DNA of 64,000 nucleotides from Metridium senile (lineage: Eukaryota > Cnidaria > Anthozoa > Actiniaria > Metridiidae), in contig OX459108.1 of the NCBI GenBank assembly GCA_949775045.1, forward strand, positions 15,777,763-15,841,762, in the 5' to 3' direction. Position 1 is the first letter of the stretch; every line of letters begins with the position of its first letter. A program made the position numbers and the translations under genes. Of this stretch, positions 34,281 through 43,500 are shown piece by piece. Under the pieces are notes generated by a model. The model saw nothing but the letters and a program-made list of their open reading frames with translations. It was not told the origin of the DNA and did no database searches.

Positions 34281-34416
34281 ATGATGATTCCATTCAGCCT
34301 TCTCTCTCCTAAACGTCTTGTCGTGGCACTGCTAATTCTCTCTATGTACGTTACGCTTCTTATTGCTTTCTTCTTCAACGTGAACCTTCGTGCCCGTTCA
34401 TCGATTAGTTATAAAG
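34281..34416 (+). CDS. Candidate first exon of a type II membrane protein
   Basis: A 45-codon plus-strand frame beginning ATG-ATG, with basic SPKR before a strong hydrophobic helix (LVVALLILSMYVTLLIAFFF) and then NVNLRARSS, followed directly by AAAG/GTATGA, a reasonable splice donor (phase 1). This N-terminal design is typical of Golgi glycosyl- or sulfotransferases. No continuing exon was found before the LINE and MITE cluster at 35-38 kb, so it may be a remnant or chance. Confidence 0.3.
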
Positions 34417-34444
34417 GTATGAAATAGAATAGTCTAATGGTTTA

Positions 34445-34645
34445 CAGTGCTACTGATTTAAAAATATTTAAGAAATGGTTTATTGTTCGTTAAACAACTC
34501 ACAAACAACTCTAACTACAAAAAGTTTATCATACTACACATCAGTCAAACTTCTTGCGGTGATATAGTTGTTTCTGAGTTGTTCAACGAACAAAAACCGA
34601 TTTCTAAAATATTTCTGGGTGCCCAGGGTTCTGTGATTCGCACTG
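34445..34645. mobile_element. Palindromic MITE (CAGTGCGAATC family), copy 2
   Basis: Same family as 26901-27122: shares CTCACAAACAACTCTAACTA, CTTCTTGCGGTGATATA and GAGTTGTTCAACGAACAA. Ends CAGTGC and complementary GATTCGCACTG; flanked by TTA and TAA. Confidence 0.85.
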
Positions 34646-34861
34646 TAATATTATCATGTAAAATAACTCAGTAATGCTCTTGTCCCAGTTTTTAACTTTG
34701 TGTTCGTGCGTTCGGTTGATAACTCGGCCAGGACATGTTTGGAATCGTTGACCATATTTAATGACATATGCGAGACAAATAGGAAGTTACTTCATAGAGA
34801 TCGAGGCAAATCTAACCTTGTGAATTACAGTGAAAACTGAGTTGTTTTCTTGTTGTTTTTT

Positions 34862-35048
34862 AACCCGCAACCCATAAGCGACTAGATTAGAAATAAGATT
34901 TATTATTAACATCAGTTTAGACCATTTAGCCTATTTGAACTCACTGCTTCATTTAAAGAGGTTTTGAAGCAGTAGAAGGTTCTGAAAATAATAACGTCTG
35001 TTCTCTCAGGCTAGAAAAAAGTGTTCACGGTTCGAGTATCCTCAATGC
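34862..35048. repeat. Dispersed repeat shared with 63.67-63.83 kb
   Basis: ACCCGCAACCCATAAGCGA, AATAAGATTTATTAT, GGTTTTGAAGCAGTAGAAGG, then GTGTTCACGGTTCGAGTATC recur in order at 63669-63831 with moderate divergence. Non-coding. Confidence 0.75.
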
Positions 35049-35129
35049 AAAATATCGAGTCAACTATGTCTAAAATAATAAGTTATATATTGTCAAGTTG
35101 GCCATCTTCCCCCGCAGCCGTGTTTAAAG

Positions 35130-35465
35130 GAGATTGGAAAGGAGTGGGAAAAACAAGAGAGGAAAAGGTAAGAGAGGAAAAGGAGAGAGGAAAAGGAGAG
35201 AGGAAAGGAGTGGGAAAATGGAGAGAGGAAAGAAGTGGGAAAATGGAGAGAGAAAAGGAGTGGGAAAAAGGAGAGAGGAAAGGAGTGGGAAAAAGGAGAG
35301 AGGAAAGGAGTGGGAAAAAGGAGAGAGGAAAGGAGTGGGAAAAAGGAGAGAGGAAAGGAGTGGGAAAAAGGAGAGAGGAAAGGTGTGGGAAAAAGGAGAG
35401 AGGAAAAGGAGAGAGGAAAAGGAGGAAATGGAGAGAGGAAAAGGAGAGAGGAAAAGAGGGAGGAG
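35130..35465. repeat. Purine-only GA minisatellite
   Basis: Units of GGAGAGAGGAAAGGAGTGGG with AAAA spacers, about 24 bp each, over 330 bases with nearly no pyrimidines on the plus strand apart from T in GTGGG. All three plus-strand frames are open (Lys/Glu/Arg/Gly-rich) because of composition; not genes. Confidence 0.9.
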
Positions 35466-35574
35466 AAGACATCGCCTTAATAAATGTATAATAGTTTGTA
35501 GTTAGGACGGACCATTAGATATTCAGGAGCCCATCTCCTGATATTTGAGGAGGGGTCGGACAATCATCTGACAA

Positions 35575-36550
35575 TTATTTTAGCACAGCTTTTGAAACAA
35601 TATTCAATATTCTTTGAAGTTTGTCTGTTTGATATTTTGGTAAACCATACAGGAGAGAGTTACAGAAGTCAAGACGAGATATCACTAGTGAATTAATAAG
35701 CATGTTCAGGGCAACTTTAGGAACATATTTGCGGATACGACCGATAGTTCTTATAGCACAGTATACTTTTTTGCAGATTTGAATTATGTGATCATTAAAA
35801 GAGAGAGTTTTGTCCATGAGAACACCAAGGTTTTTGGCTGTCGGCTTCACATCATGATCAATTGTAGAGTTAGCAAGTGTGGTTGCCTTTAAGGATGTTG
35901 GATGTTTTTTAAAACGCGAGTGTAGTGTAGGACCTCTGTTTTATCAGCATTAGTTTTTAACATATTCTTTAGGTTCAATACGAAGACATCATTAACGCAA
36001 GACTGTAGTTGTAGGAAAGAGTCTGTGGCGTCTGAGTGATTATTAAATGGTTATATCAATCTGTGTGTTGTCAGCATAGAGCATACAGTTGAGGTTTAAT
36101 ATGAAATAGGATAACATCCTGAAGTGGGGCCATATAGAGTGTGAACAATAAAGGACCAAGTATGGAGCCCTGTGGGACTCCATGGTGAATGGTATGTGGT
36201 TGGGATGTAGTATCTCCAAGAGTAACACATTGAGTACGATCAGCTGATAGGTAAGATGTAAGCCAGTCGATTATTATAGCTTTGAAATTAAAGTAGGTAT
36301 TCAGTCTAGAAAGGAGAATGACGTGATCTAAGATGTCAAAGGCTGCAGAAATGTCTAAGAGGACCAAAGTTACTCACTATTTTTGTCAAGAGTTCTGAGA
36401 ATGTTAGTGATGTTTCCGATATGCTGACTGTAATGATGGAGTAAGTAAGTAGTCATGGACTTGAGCAGTGGCAGACTTTTGAATGACTTTAAATAGGCTG
36501 TCAGGGTTAAGATCTTGCTTTTTAAGTTTAGGGCGAATTTGAGACATCTT
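35575..36550 (-). pseudogene. Degenerate CR1/L2-like LINE reverse transcriptase
   Basis: Minus-strand fragments in shifting frames, in the order expected for a non-LTR reverse transcriptase: a KVIQKSATAQVHDYL-like segment near 36480, DISAAFDILDHVILLSRL near 36350, HHGVPQGSILGPLLFTLYM near 36180, the catalytic box as YADN instead of YADD near 36070, and the C-terminal KNLGVLMDKTLSFNDHI near 35830 with LDFCNSLLYGLP. Several frameshifts and the altered catalytic Asp show it is dead. The HHGVPQGS-LGP and LGV-D-LSF-DHI words fit the CR1/L2 group. Confidence 0.85.
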
Positions 36551-37347
36551 CAGTGCGACTACTGAAACCGGGGACACCCAATCAAATTTGAAAATATATA
36601 TTTTTTGAGATCAAACAAAAACCTTGTACAAGGTTCTCACAAGCTCAGATGTTTCTTATTCAATTTTGATCTATTTCGTTCACATATACTGGAAAATATT
36701 TTTTGCACGGACCAAATCTTCTAACCCTCCCCCTCAAATATCAAATGGATCGCCCCTTATTTACTCCCCCAACAAATATCAAATGAGACCGTGTTTAATA
36801 ACCTTGCTAGCTGTATTGCAGGAATGAGTAATTTCATGATTTAATAGTGGAATCTTGAAACTACAATTACATTTAGAGTGCACTCGAACTGTCATAAATT
36901 TCATTATATCATCTTTAAATATCTATTATCTTGTTATCTATTAATTTATCTATTATCAAGACGAAAACATTGTTCTAGTTACTGTGATCACTCCTACACA
37001 CCAACCATCAATCAATCATTCAATCATCACGTGTCAAGAATCGATATTTATGATATTCACGCATCACGTACAAATTCACGTTCAACATAGTATTCACGTA
37101 ACGACTAAATTGTTCGTTATTTCCATGAATCACGCACTTATTTTAGCCTAAATCACGCGTCACGCGTTATCCCTTGGCCACCCTCTCTGTAGACTTGAAA
37201 GCACTCAAATCAGCGACCAAGAACAGCGTGAAGCCTTGCGTGATACAGCATTGTACGGAAGGTTTCACAGCGTGGATCATTAGTGAACTCGTCTAGTCAT
37301 TGGTTGATTTGGTGGAGGGGCGAAGTGGCGTGACGATCAATAGGTTA
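36551..37347. other. Spacer without genes
   Basis: Contains ATCAAATG and CCCCTC words with no clear element; no recognised coding region. Confidence 0.5.
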
Positions 37348-38163
37348 TGTACGAGTCAAATCCAAAGGTGCCCATCCCCCCCCCCCGGGCAAACCCCCGG
37401 GCATTTGACTTTTTGAAAAAAAATTGGTCAAATTCCCCACCATCTGGGCAAACTGAACAGTCAAATGTCCCACTATTGAAACAACAGAATGGTCAAATGC
37501 CCGCCCCTCGAGCTCGAGTCAGTGATAAACTCAAATTTTACTTTAAGTAGAAAAGAAAATACTTAAACTTCCTTCTACTACATGACGTCTCATGAACATG
37601 GTAGACAAAACTTGTACAATCAAATATGAAGGGAAATTTCAAAAAACGTTGAAGAAGAGAATGGTTATTGGCAATTTTTGATTGGTGATTGCACGACCGA
37701 AAGATGGATCTCGATATAATTCACAAATCTATCTTAAAAACTGAAATAACTTGGATTTTCTTTGCACTTTTCGACTCTAAAACACAAAGACAAGCATTTA
37801 TACTTCGTCAATTTAATTTTACTTGTGAAAGAACAGTACCCAGAGCTCCTTTGCAATCGCTGTTCGTCAATCGCCAATTCTTTCTGACGTTTTTTGAGAT
37901 AGGTGTATAACAAGGAAAAACTATCTATCAATTCTTTGCTTTTCGTTTCCGTTCCCGTGTGACTTTTGCCTGATCATGGGCTACCTGTGGTTAGGACTCC
38001 AATGCTTTCTGGGTATTTTTAAAGATGGCCGACACTCGTCAAATGCCCGCCCGTTCAAGTAGCTAATCGGCGTCAAATTCCCCACTATACGGAACCCAAG
38101 TCTTGTCAAATGCCCGGGCTTTGCCCGGGGGGGGGATGGGCACCTTTGGATTTGACTCGTACA
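37348..38163. mobile_element. 816-bp non-autonomous element with long inverted repeats and TTA duplication
   Basis: Ends begin TGTACGAGTCAAATCCAAAG on the left and finish with the exact complement at 38144-38163, continuing inward through GGTGCCCATCCCCCC and GGGCAAA. TTA flanks both sides (37345-37347 and 38164-38166), the duplication size of PIF/Harbinger elements. The interior repeats GTCAAATGCCCG words in both orientations and has no transposase. The element ends 110 bases before the guanine deaminase ATG. Confidence 0.85.
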
Positions 38164-38272
38164 TTACTGGTTGCGACATAGCGGAGTGTGCTGTAATTAT
38201 CCCGCTTTTTGCATATATAAATAACTTGCTGACGTAGATCTTGAGCTATCTTGGTAGATAAAGAACTACAAA

Positions 38273-39616
38273 ATGACTCTCCACACGTGTGATCAAGTGT
38301 TCCATGGAACAATCGTTCATTCGACGGTCAATAATCCATTAAATGTTCTTCGTAACAAGGTACTTGGGGTTAACAAGGAAGGGCAAATATTGTTCTTGGA
38401 AGACGCGTCTCGATTAGAACAACTGAAGAAAACATTCGATTTTACAAGTGATGGATTAGTTGTTCTCGAACAGCACCAGTTTTTAATCCCAGGGTTCATT
38501 GATACTCACATACATGCTCCACAATATCCTTACATGGGCACCGGCTATGATCTACCGCTAATGGGATGGCTAGAGAAATATACATTCCCCTACGAAGCAA
38601 AGTACAAGGATAAAAAGGTCGCCGAGAACTTCTACCGTAAAGTTGTAAATCGAACACTTGATCGTGGAACAACAACAGCCAGTTACTTCGCTACGATTCA
38701 CTACGAGGCAACTACAGTGTTGGCAGATTTGGTAGAAGAGCTTGGTCAAAGAGCTTATATAGGTAAAGTATGCATGGATCGTAATGCACCTGATTTCTAC
38801 GTGGAGACAACTCAACAGTCACTGATTGATACTGAGAGGTTTATCAAGTATGTTCAATGTAAGAAAAACCATCTTATCACACCAGTAATAACACCAAGGT
38901 TTGCCGTTTCGTGTAGTGATAAATTGATGCACAAACTTGGTGAACTGGCCAGCAAATACCAGCTACCAATCCAGTCACATCTAAGTGAGAATACCAATGA
39001 AATCTCACTAGTAGAGGAATTACATCCAAACTGTTGTCATTACACTGATGTGTACAAGCAACATGGTCTGTTGACAGAGAGGTCTTACATGGCTCATTGC
39101 TGCCATATCATTCCTGCTGAGGCTATTATGCTAGCAGAATGTGGTAGTGGAGTCTCTCATTGCCCAGCCTCCAACTTAAACATCCGTAGTGGCCTTGCTG
39201 ATGTGAAATTCTTAGAAAACAACAACATCAAGCTTGGTCTTGGTACCGACGTAGCAGGAGGACACTCGTGTTCTATGCTAGATGCCATCCGTTGTGCTGT
39301 AACTGTTTCAAATATTATATCCATGAATGACAAAGACTACCAAGCCATCACACATAAAGAAGCCTTCGCCATGGCTACACTTGGTGGTAGTAGAGTCCTT
39401 GGTCTAGACACAAAAGTGGGAAACTTTGAAGTTGGTAAAGAATTTGATGCTTTGCTGATTGATGCAGCGGCAGAGGATTCGCCCTTTGACTGCTTTGATG
39501 ATGACACTGATAGCATGATCCAAAAGTTCTTTTACTGTGGAGATGATAGGAACATCAGAAAAGTGTATGTCTCAGGGAGACTTGTTGCTGGCAACGATAC
39601 CAAACATCAACACTAG
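38273..39616 (+). CDS. GDA: Guanine deaminase (guanine aminohydrolase), intronless
   Basis: 447 residues, close to the human enzyme (454). A metal-dependent amidohydrolase converting guanine to xanthine and ammonia in cytosolic purine breakdown. Zinc-site motifs are PGFIDTHIHAPQYPYMG (H79, H81), SHLSEN (H236, E239), MAHCCHI (H275) and LGLGTDVAGG (D326). The family signature HCPASNLNIRSG is intact. The start is the first ATG, in context ACAAAATGA, and the alignment with the family begins immediately. The absence of introns in a gene that is multi-exon in vertebrates hints at intron loss or retroposition, but the frame is fully intact. A MITE ends 110 bases upstream and a DNA transposon starts 90 bases downstream; no AATAAA lies between the stop and that transposon. 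Confidence 0.97.
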   Translation: MTLHTCDQVFHGTIVHSTVNNPLNVLRNKVLGVNKEGQILFLEDASRLEQLKKTFDFTSDGLVVLEQHQFLIPGFIDTHIHAPQYPYMGTGYDLPLMGWLEKYTFPYEAKYKDKKVAENFYRKVVNRTLDRGTTTASYFATIHYEATTVLADLVEELGQRAYIGKVCMDRNAPDFYVETTQQSLIDTERFIKYVQCKKNHLITPVITPRFAVSCSDKLMHKLGELASKYQLPIQSHLSENTNEISLVEELHPNCCHYTDVYKQHGLLTERSYMAHCCHIIPAEAIMLAECGSGVSHCPASNLNIRSGLADVKFLENNNIKLGLGTDVAGGHSCSMLDAIRCAVTVSNIISMNDKDYQAITHKEAFAMATLGGSRVLGLDTKVGNFEVGKEFDALLIDAAAEDSPFDCFDDDTDSMIQKFFYCGDDRNIRKVYVSGRLVAGNDTKHQH

Positions 39617-39818
39617 ACATTTTTATTGATATTTTATTGTGGGGTCATTGTTTAAAACCATTGACCCCCGGGCATTGACCCCAACTTAGCCTGATGATAA
39701 TGTTATTCTCGGTGGGCGCGTGACGTCACAAGAATATGCAAATTAGTTCGCCGCCATGCTGGTGTACAGAGGTCAACTTACTGCTTTAGTAACGCTTGCA
39801 TTTTGTTTATAAATTATC

Positions 39819-42800
39819 ATGAATTATGACAAAATTGACGACAAAATTGATACAAATGTTGACGAGGATCAGATTCCGGTTCTGTCTGATTATTTTAAAG
39901 CTTTAGAACCGACTATTAAGAAGAGATATCTTCAAAAAATCTTCATTATTGGCGTCGATCCTGTTACGATACCAAGTGATCAATGTGAATCGGAATGTCT
40001 ACCTCCAATTGAATCGATGGATTTGGTTAGCTATTTAGTTCTAACCACAAGTTCCTACACTAAAGATCAGTTTAAAGCTTTTAAAAGTCTTGAAGCGTAC
40101 AATCAGATGGTGTCGGGATTTGTAACTGGCGTTCAAGGTTGCATTGTAGCTGATAAATTTGTAGTTATCGCCAAAGTAAGGCATTCTCAAAGGATGAACG
40201 ATCCCCTCGTGGATATCTGGATCATAGCTGGGAAAGATGGAGCGATATTGTCTTCGCACTGCCTTGGATGCAAAGCTGGTCAGTGCGAGGTATGTTCCCA
40301 TGTGGCATGTGTTTTGTTTTATATTGAAGCTTTCATTCGCATACATGGCAAACTAGCTTGTACACAAGTCAAATGTACGTGGCTTCTTCCGACTTTCGTC
40401 AAGGAAGTTAGCTATGAAAGAGTGGAAAACATTAACTTTTCTTCAGCTCAAAAGCTCAAAAGAGAGTTGGATGATAAAATTGAAAAACTCGGGGATGACT
40501 ATGATTCAATAAATGAAGTCAACAACGACTCAATGTCAACTGTGAAGTCAAGTGTGCCAACTGAGACTGAAATGAATGAGTTCTACACTGAACTTAATAA
40601 GTGTGAGACTAAGCCTGTGATTCTGTCCTTGATTAAACCCTTTTCTTCTAGCTTTGTAAGTGAAAGTGCTAAGATTGAAACAATCACCCAACTTTTTGAC
40701 AAACAATATCTTGATTATGATTACCCTGATTTACTCACTGCCTGCAATAATGTAAGACTCAATCTAACTGAACAAGAAATCGACCAAATCGAAAAAGACA
40801 CTCAACAACAAGCAAAATGTAGGAGCTTCTTCCGTCACAGAGCAGGAAGGATAGGAGCCTCACAAAGTGGAGCTGCTTGCAAGACTAATCCATATTCTCC
40901 CTCCCAATCACTGATCAAATCAACATGTTATCCTGATCTATTCAAGATTTCAAATGATGCTGTTATTCATGGATGCAAGTATGAAAAAGAGGCTTTGCTG
41001 CATTATGAAAATGAGATGAAAAAGCACCACAAAGATTTTAAAATAACACAGTGTGGGCTTGTTGTTAACAAAGAGCACCAATTTATCCATGCAACCCCTG
41101 ATTTCCTTTGCTCGTGCTCTTGTTGTGGAGAAGGGTGTGGGGAAATCAAATGTCCAATATCTATCAAAGAAAATAACTTTCATGACTACATTTTGAAAAA
41201 GTCTTCATGTCTACAGAAAGTTGATGGTGTCTTCAAATTGAAGAGAGATCATAACTATTATTATCAAGTTCAACAGCAGTTGTTTACAGTCAATAGAGGG
41301 TATTGCGATTTTATTGTTTATTCTGTTGATGATCAGAAGCAAGGAGCCTTTGTTCAAGAAAGAATTGTGCAAGACAAAAAACACTGGGAAACTAATCTAC
41401 AAATTCTTACCAAGTTTTGGTATACATGTATTTTGCCTGAAGTCCTCGGTCGTTGGTACACCAAAAGGTCTCTTCCAAAAGTGAATGATACATCAGGTCC
41501 AAGCAAAATTTGTTTTTGCAGGATGGATAAAGCTGACACAATTGTTACATGTTCTAACACAGATTGTCCATACTCAGAATTCCACCTATCATGTTTGTCT
41601 ATTTCATCTCAGGATGACATACCAGCGAAATGGCTATGTCCTCATTGTCAAAGGCTGCAAAAATTCAAAAGAGGGAAAATGGCTTCAAGCACATTGTCAC
41701 AAGTAGTAAGTAAAGCTATGTCTCTACCATCCATATGTGTTTGCAATAAAAAGGCAATAGCAGGAGAAAAGCTATTAGAATGTCATTCATCTAAGTGTTT
41801 AAGTGGAAGCTATTTTCATCTGGCCTGTTTGAACTACAAACGCTTACCAAACAACAGTCAGACCACATGGAAGTGTCCTGCATGTAAACAAATTCCATCT
41901 AAAAGTAGCTTCTCGATGCCTTCAGCTACTCATATGAGTACTAGACTACCAACAACTACAGCTACTCAGACTACTAGACTACCAACAACTACAGCTACTC
42001 ATATGAGTACTAGACTACCAACACCTACAGCTACTCATATGAGTACTAGACTACCAACACCTACAGCTACTCATATGAGTACTAGACTACCAACACCTAC
42101 AGCTACTCATATGAGTACTAGACTACCAACACCTACAGCTACTCATATGAGTACTAGACTACCAACACCTACAGCTACTCATATGAGTACTAGACTACCA
42201 ACACCTACAGCTACTCATATGAGTACTAGACTACCAACACCTACAGCTACTCATATGAGTACTAGACTACCAACACCTACAGCTACTCATATGAGTACTA
42301 GACTACCAACACCTACAGCTACTCATATGAGTACTAGACTACCAACACCTACAGCTACTCATATGAGTACTAGACTACCAACACCTACAGCTACTCATAT
42401 GAGTACTAGACTACCAACACCTACAGCTACTCATATGAGTACTAGACTACCAACACCTACAGCTACTCATATGAGTACTAGACTACCAACACCTACAGCT
42501 ACTCATATGAGTACTAGACTACCAACACCTACAGCTACTCATATGAGTACTAGACTACCAACACCTACAGCTACTCAGACTACTAGACTACCAACAACTA
42601 CAGCTACTCATATGAGTACTAGACTACCAACACCTACAGCTACTCAAGCTATTAGACTACCAACAACTACAGCTACTCATATGAGTACTAGACTACCAAC
42701 ACCAACACCTACAGCTACTCAGACTACTAGACTGCCAACAACTACAGCTATTCCTGGTCCTAGCAAAATCTCAACAATAGATTCCACAACTCCAATCATT

Positions 42801-43370
42801 ACTGGAGTATATAACAGTGATGTATCAAAGAAAAACTCTCAAAAACTCCTTGGTGAACTTACTTCCAGTGACTTCGATATCATAGCTTCTCCAAATGAAT
42901 GGTTAAATTGCTCAATTATACAGCAAGCACATGTACTACTTCAAAAAGTTAACCCATTTATTGAAGGATTTCAGAGACCAACATTAGGACCAACAAATAA
43001 TTTTAACATTGTTAAGGGTGAATTTGTACAAATTCTTCATACTGGACATGATCACTGGGTTTGTGTCAGTAACATTGGATGCACCCCTGGAATGGTTAAC
43101 TTATATGACAGTCTGTTTAATGACGTAATTGCAGATGAAATTGAAATACAAGTTGAAAACCTTATGTTTGACGCATATAAGGGATTGTCATTTATTTCAG
43201 TACAACAACAACATAATGGTAGTGATTGTGGTGTATTTTCAATTGCATTTGCTACTTGTTTAGTCTACGGAATTATGCCAGAAGATGTGGACTTTGTTAT
43301 TCCACAGATGCGTCCCCACTTGTACAATTGTATCAAGAATGGTGAAATACTTCCTTTCCCAACTCTTTAG
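39819..43370 (+). CDS. Transposon protein: SWIM zinc finger, YqaJ-like nuclease, two PHD fingers, repeat linker, Ulp1-like protease
   Basis: 1183 residues, no introns, 50 bases inside the left terminal repeat. SWIM-type finger at about 148-165 (C148, C151, C159, H161, in AGQCEVCSHVACVLF). YqaJ/lambda-exonuclease-like domain at about 335-530: RHRAGRIGAS, GCKYEKEA, catalytic-type D428 (ATPDF), E442 and K444 (GEIKCP), Q483 (YYYQVQQQL). PHD fingers at 565-610 (CFCRMDK...CPHC) and 640-689 (CVCNKKA...CPAC). A Thr/Pro repeat fills about 701-981. The C-terminal Ulp1/SENP-type cysteine protease fold has H1079 (HDHWVC), D1097 (LYDSLF), Q1131 and C1137 (HNGSDCGVFS). The nuclease probably assists transposition; chromatin reading by PHD and deSUMOylation by Ulp1 are inferred from domains. 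Confidence 0.9.
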   Translation: MNYDKIDDKIDTNVDEDQIPVLSDYFKALEPTIKKRYLQKIFIIGVDPVTIPSDQCESECLPPIESMDLVSYLVLTTSSYTKDQFKAFKSLEAYNQMVSGFVTGVQGCIVADKFVVIAKVRHSQRMNDPLVDIWIIAGKDGAILSSHCLGCKAGQCEVCSHVACVLFYIEAFIRIHGKLACTQVKCTWLLPTFVKEVSYERVENINFSSAQKLKRELDDKIEKLGDDYDSINEVNNDSMSTVKSSVPTETEMNEFYTELNKCETKPVILSLIKPFSSSFVSESAKIETITQLFDKQYLDYDYPDLLTACNNVRLNLTEQEIDQIEKDTQQQAKCRSFFRHRAGRIGASQSGAACKTNPYSPSQSLIKSTCYPDLFKISNDAVIHGCKYEKEALLHYENEMKKHHKDFKITQCGLVVNKEHQFIHATPDFLCSCSCCGEGCGEIKCPISIKENNFHDYILKKSSCLQKVDGVFKLKRDHNYYYQVQQQLFTVNRGYCDFIVYSVDDQKQGAFVQERIVQDKKHWETNLQILTKFWYTCILPEVLGRWYTKRSLPKVNDTSGPSKICFCRMDKADTIVTCSNTDCPYSEFHLSCLSISSQDDIPAKWLCPHCQRLQKFKRGKMASSTLSQVVSKAMSLPSICVCNKKAIAGEKLLECHSSKCLSGSYFHLACLNYKRLPNNSQTTWKCPACKQIPSKSSFSMPSATHMSTRLPTTTATQTTRLPTTTATHMSTRLPTPTATHMSTRLPTPTATHMSTRLPTPTATHMSTRLPTPTATHMSTRLPTPTATHMSTRLPTPTATHMSTRLPTPTATHMSTRLPTPTATHMSTRLPTPTATHMSTRLPTPTATHMSTRLPTPTATHMSTRLPTPTATHMSTRLPTPTATHMSTRLPTPTATHMSTRLPTPTATHMSTRLPTPTATQTTRLPTTTATHMSTRLPTPTATQAIRLPTTTATHMSTRLPTPTPTATQTTRLPTTTAIPGPSKISTIDSTTPIITGVYNSDVSKKNSQKLLGELTSSDFDIIASPNEWLNCSIIQQAHVLLQKVNPFIEGFQRPTLGPTNNFNIVKGEFVQILHTGHDHWVCVSNIGCTPGMVNLYDSLFNDVIADEIEIQVENLMFDAYKGLSFISVQQQHNGSDCGVFSIAFATCLVYGIMPEDVDFVIPQMRPHLYNCIKNGEILPFPTL
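41922..42755 (+). repeat. In-frame 36-bp coding repeat
   Basis: About 16 consecutive near-identical 36-bp units (peptide HMSTRLPTPTAT) from 42000 to about 42575, flanked by shorter QTTRLPTTTAT variants. Units keep exact register (the word ATATGAGTAC recurs at 42001, 42181, 42361 and 42541). It links the PHD fingers to the Ulp1 domain. Confidence 0.95.
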
Positions 43371-43383
43371 ATTTAATAGTGAC

Positions 43384-43500
43384 TAGAGTGCAAACAATAT
43401 AACAGAGTGCAAACAATATAACCGTGCAACTTTTGTCCAACTAGCACTATTTTAGACAAAATGCTACAATCTTTTGCACAGTTATATTATTTGCACTCTA
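43384..43500. repeat. Inverted repeat between the two convergent transposon genes
   Basis: TAGAGTGCAAACAATATAAC (43384-43403) is repeated at once as CAGAGTGCAAACAATATAAC and faces GTTATATTATTTGCACTCTA (43481-43500), 19 of 20 positions complementary. It starts 14 bases after the ORF1 stop and would fold as a hairpin in the 3' UTR of either transcript. Confidence 0.8.

Noticed and set aside
35021..35505. Lys/Glu-rich ORFs and the antisense Ser/Pro/Phe-rich ORF
   Set aside because: Produced by the purine-only minisatellite, open in several frames at once.
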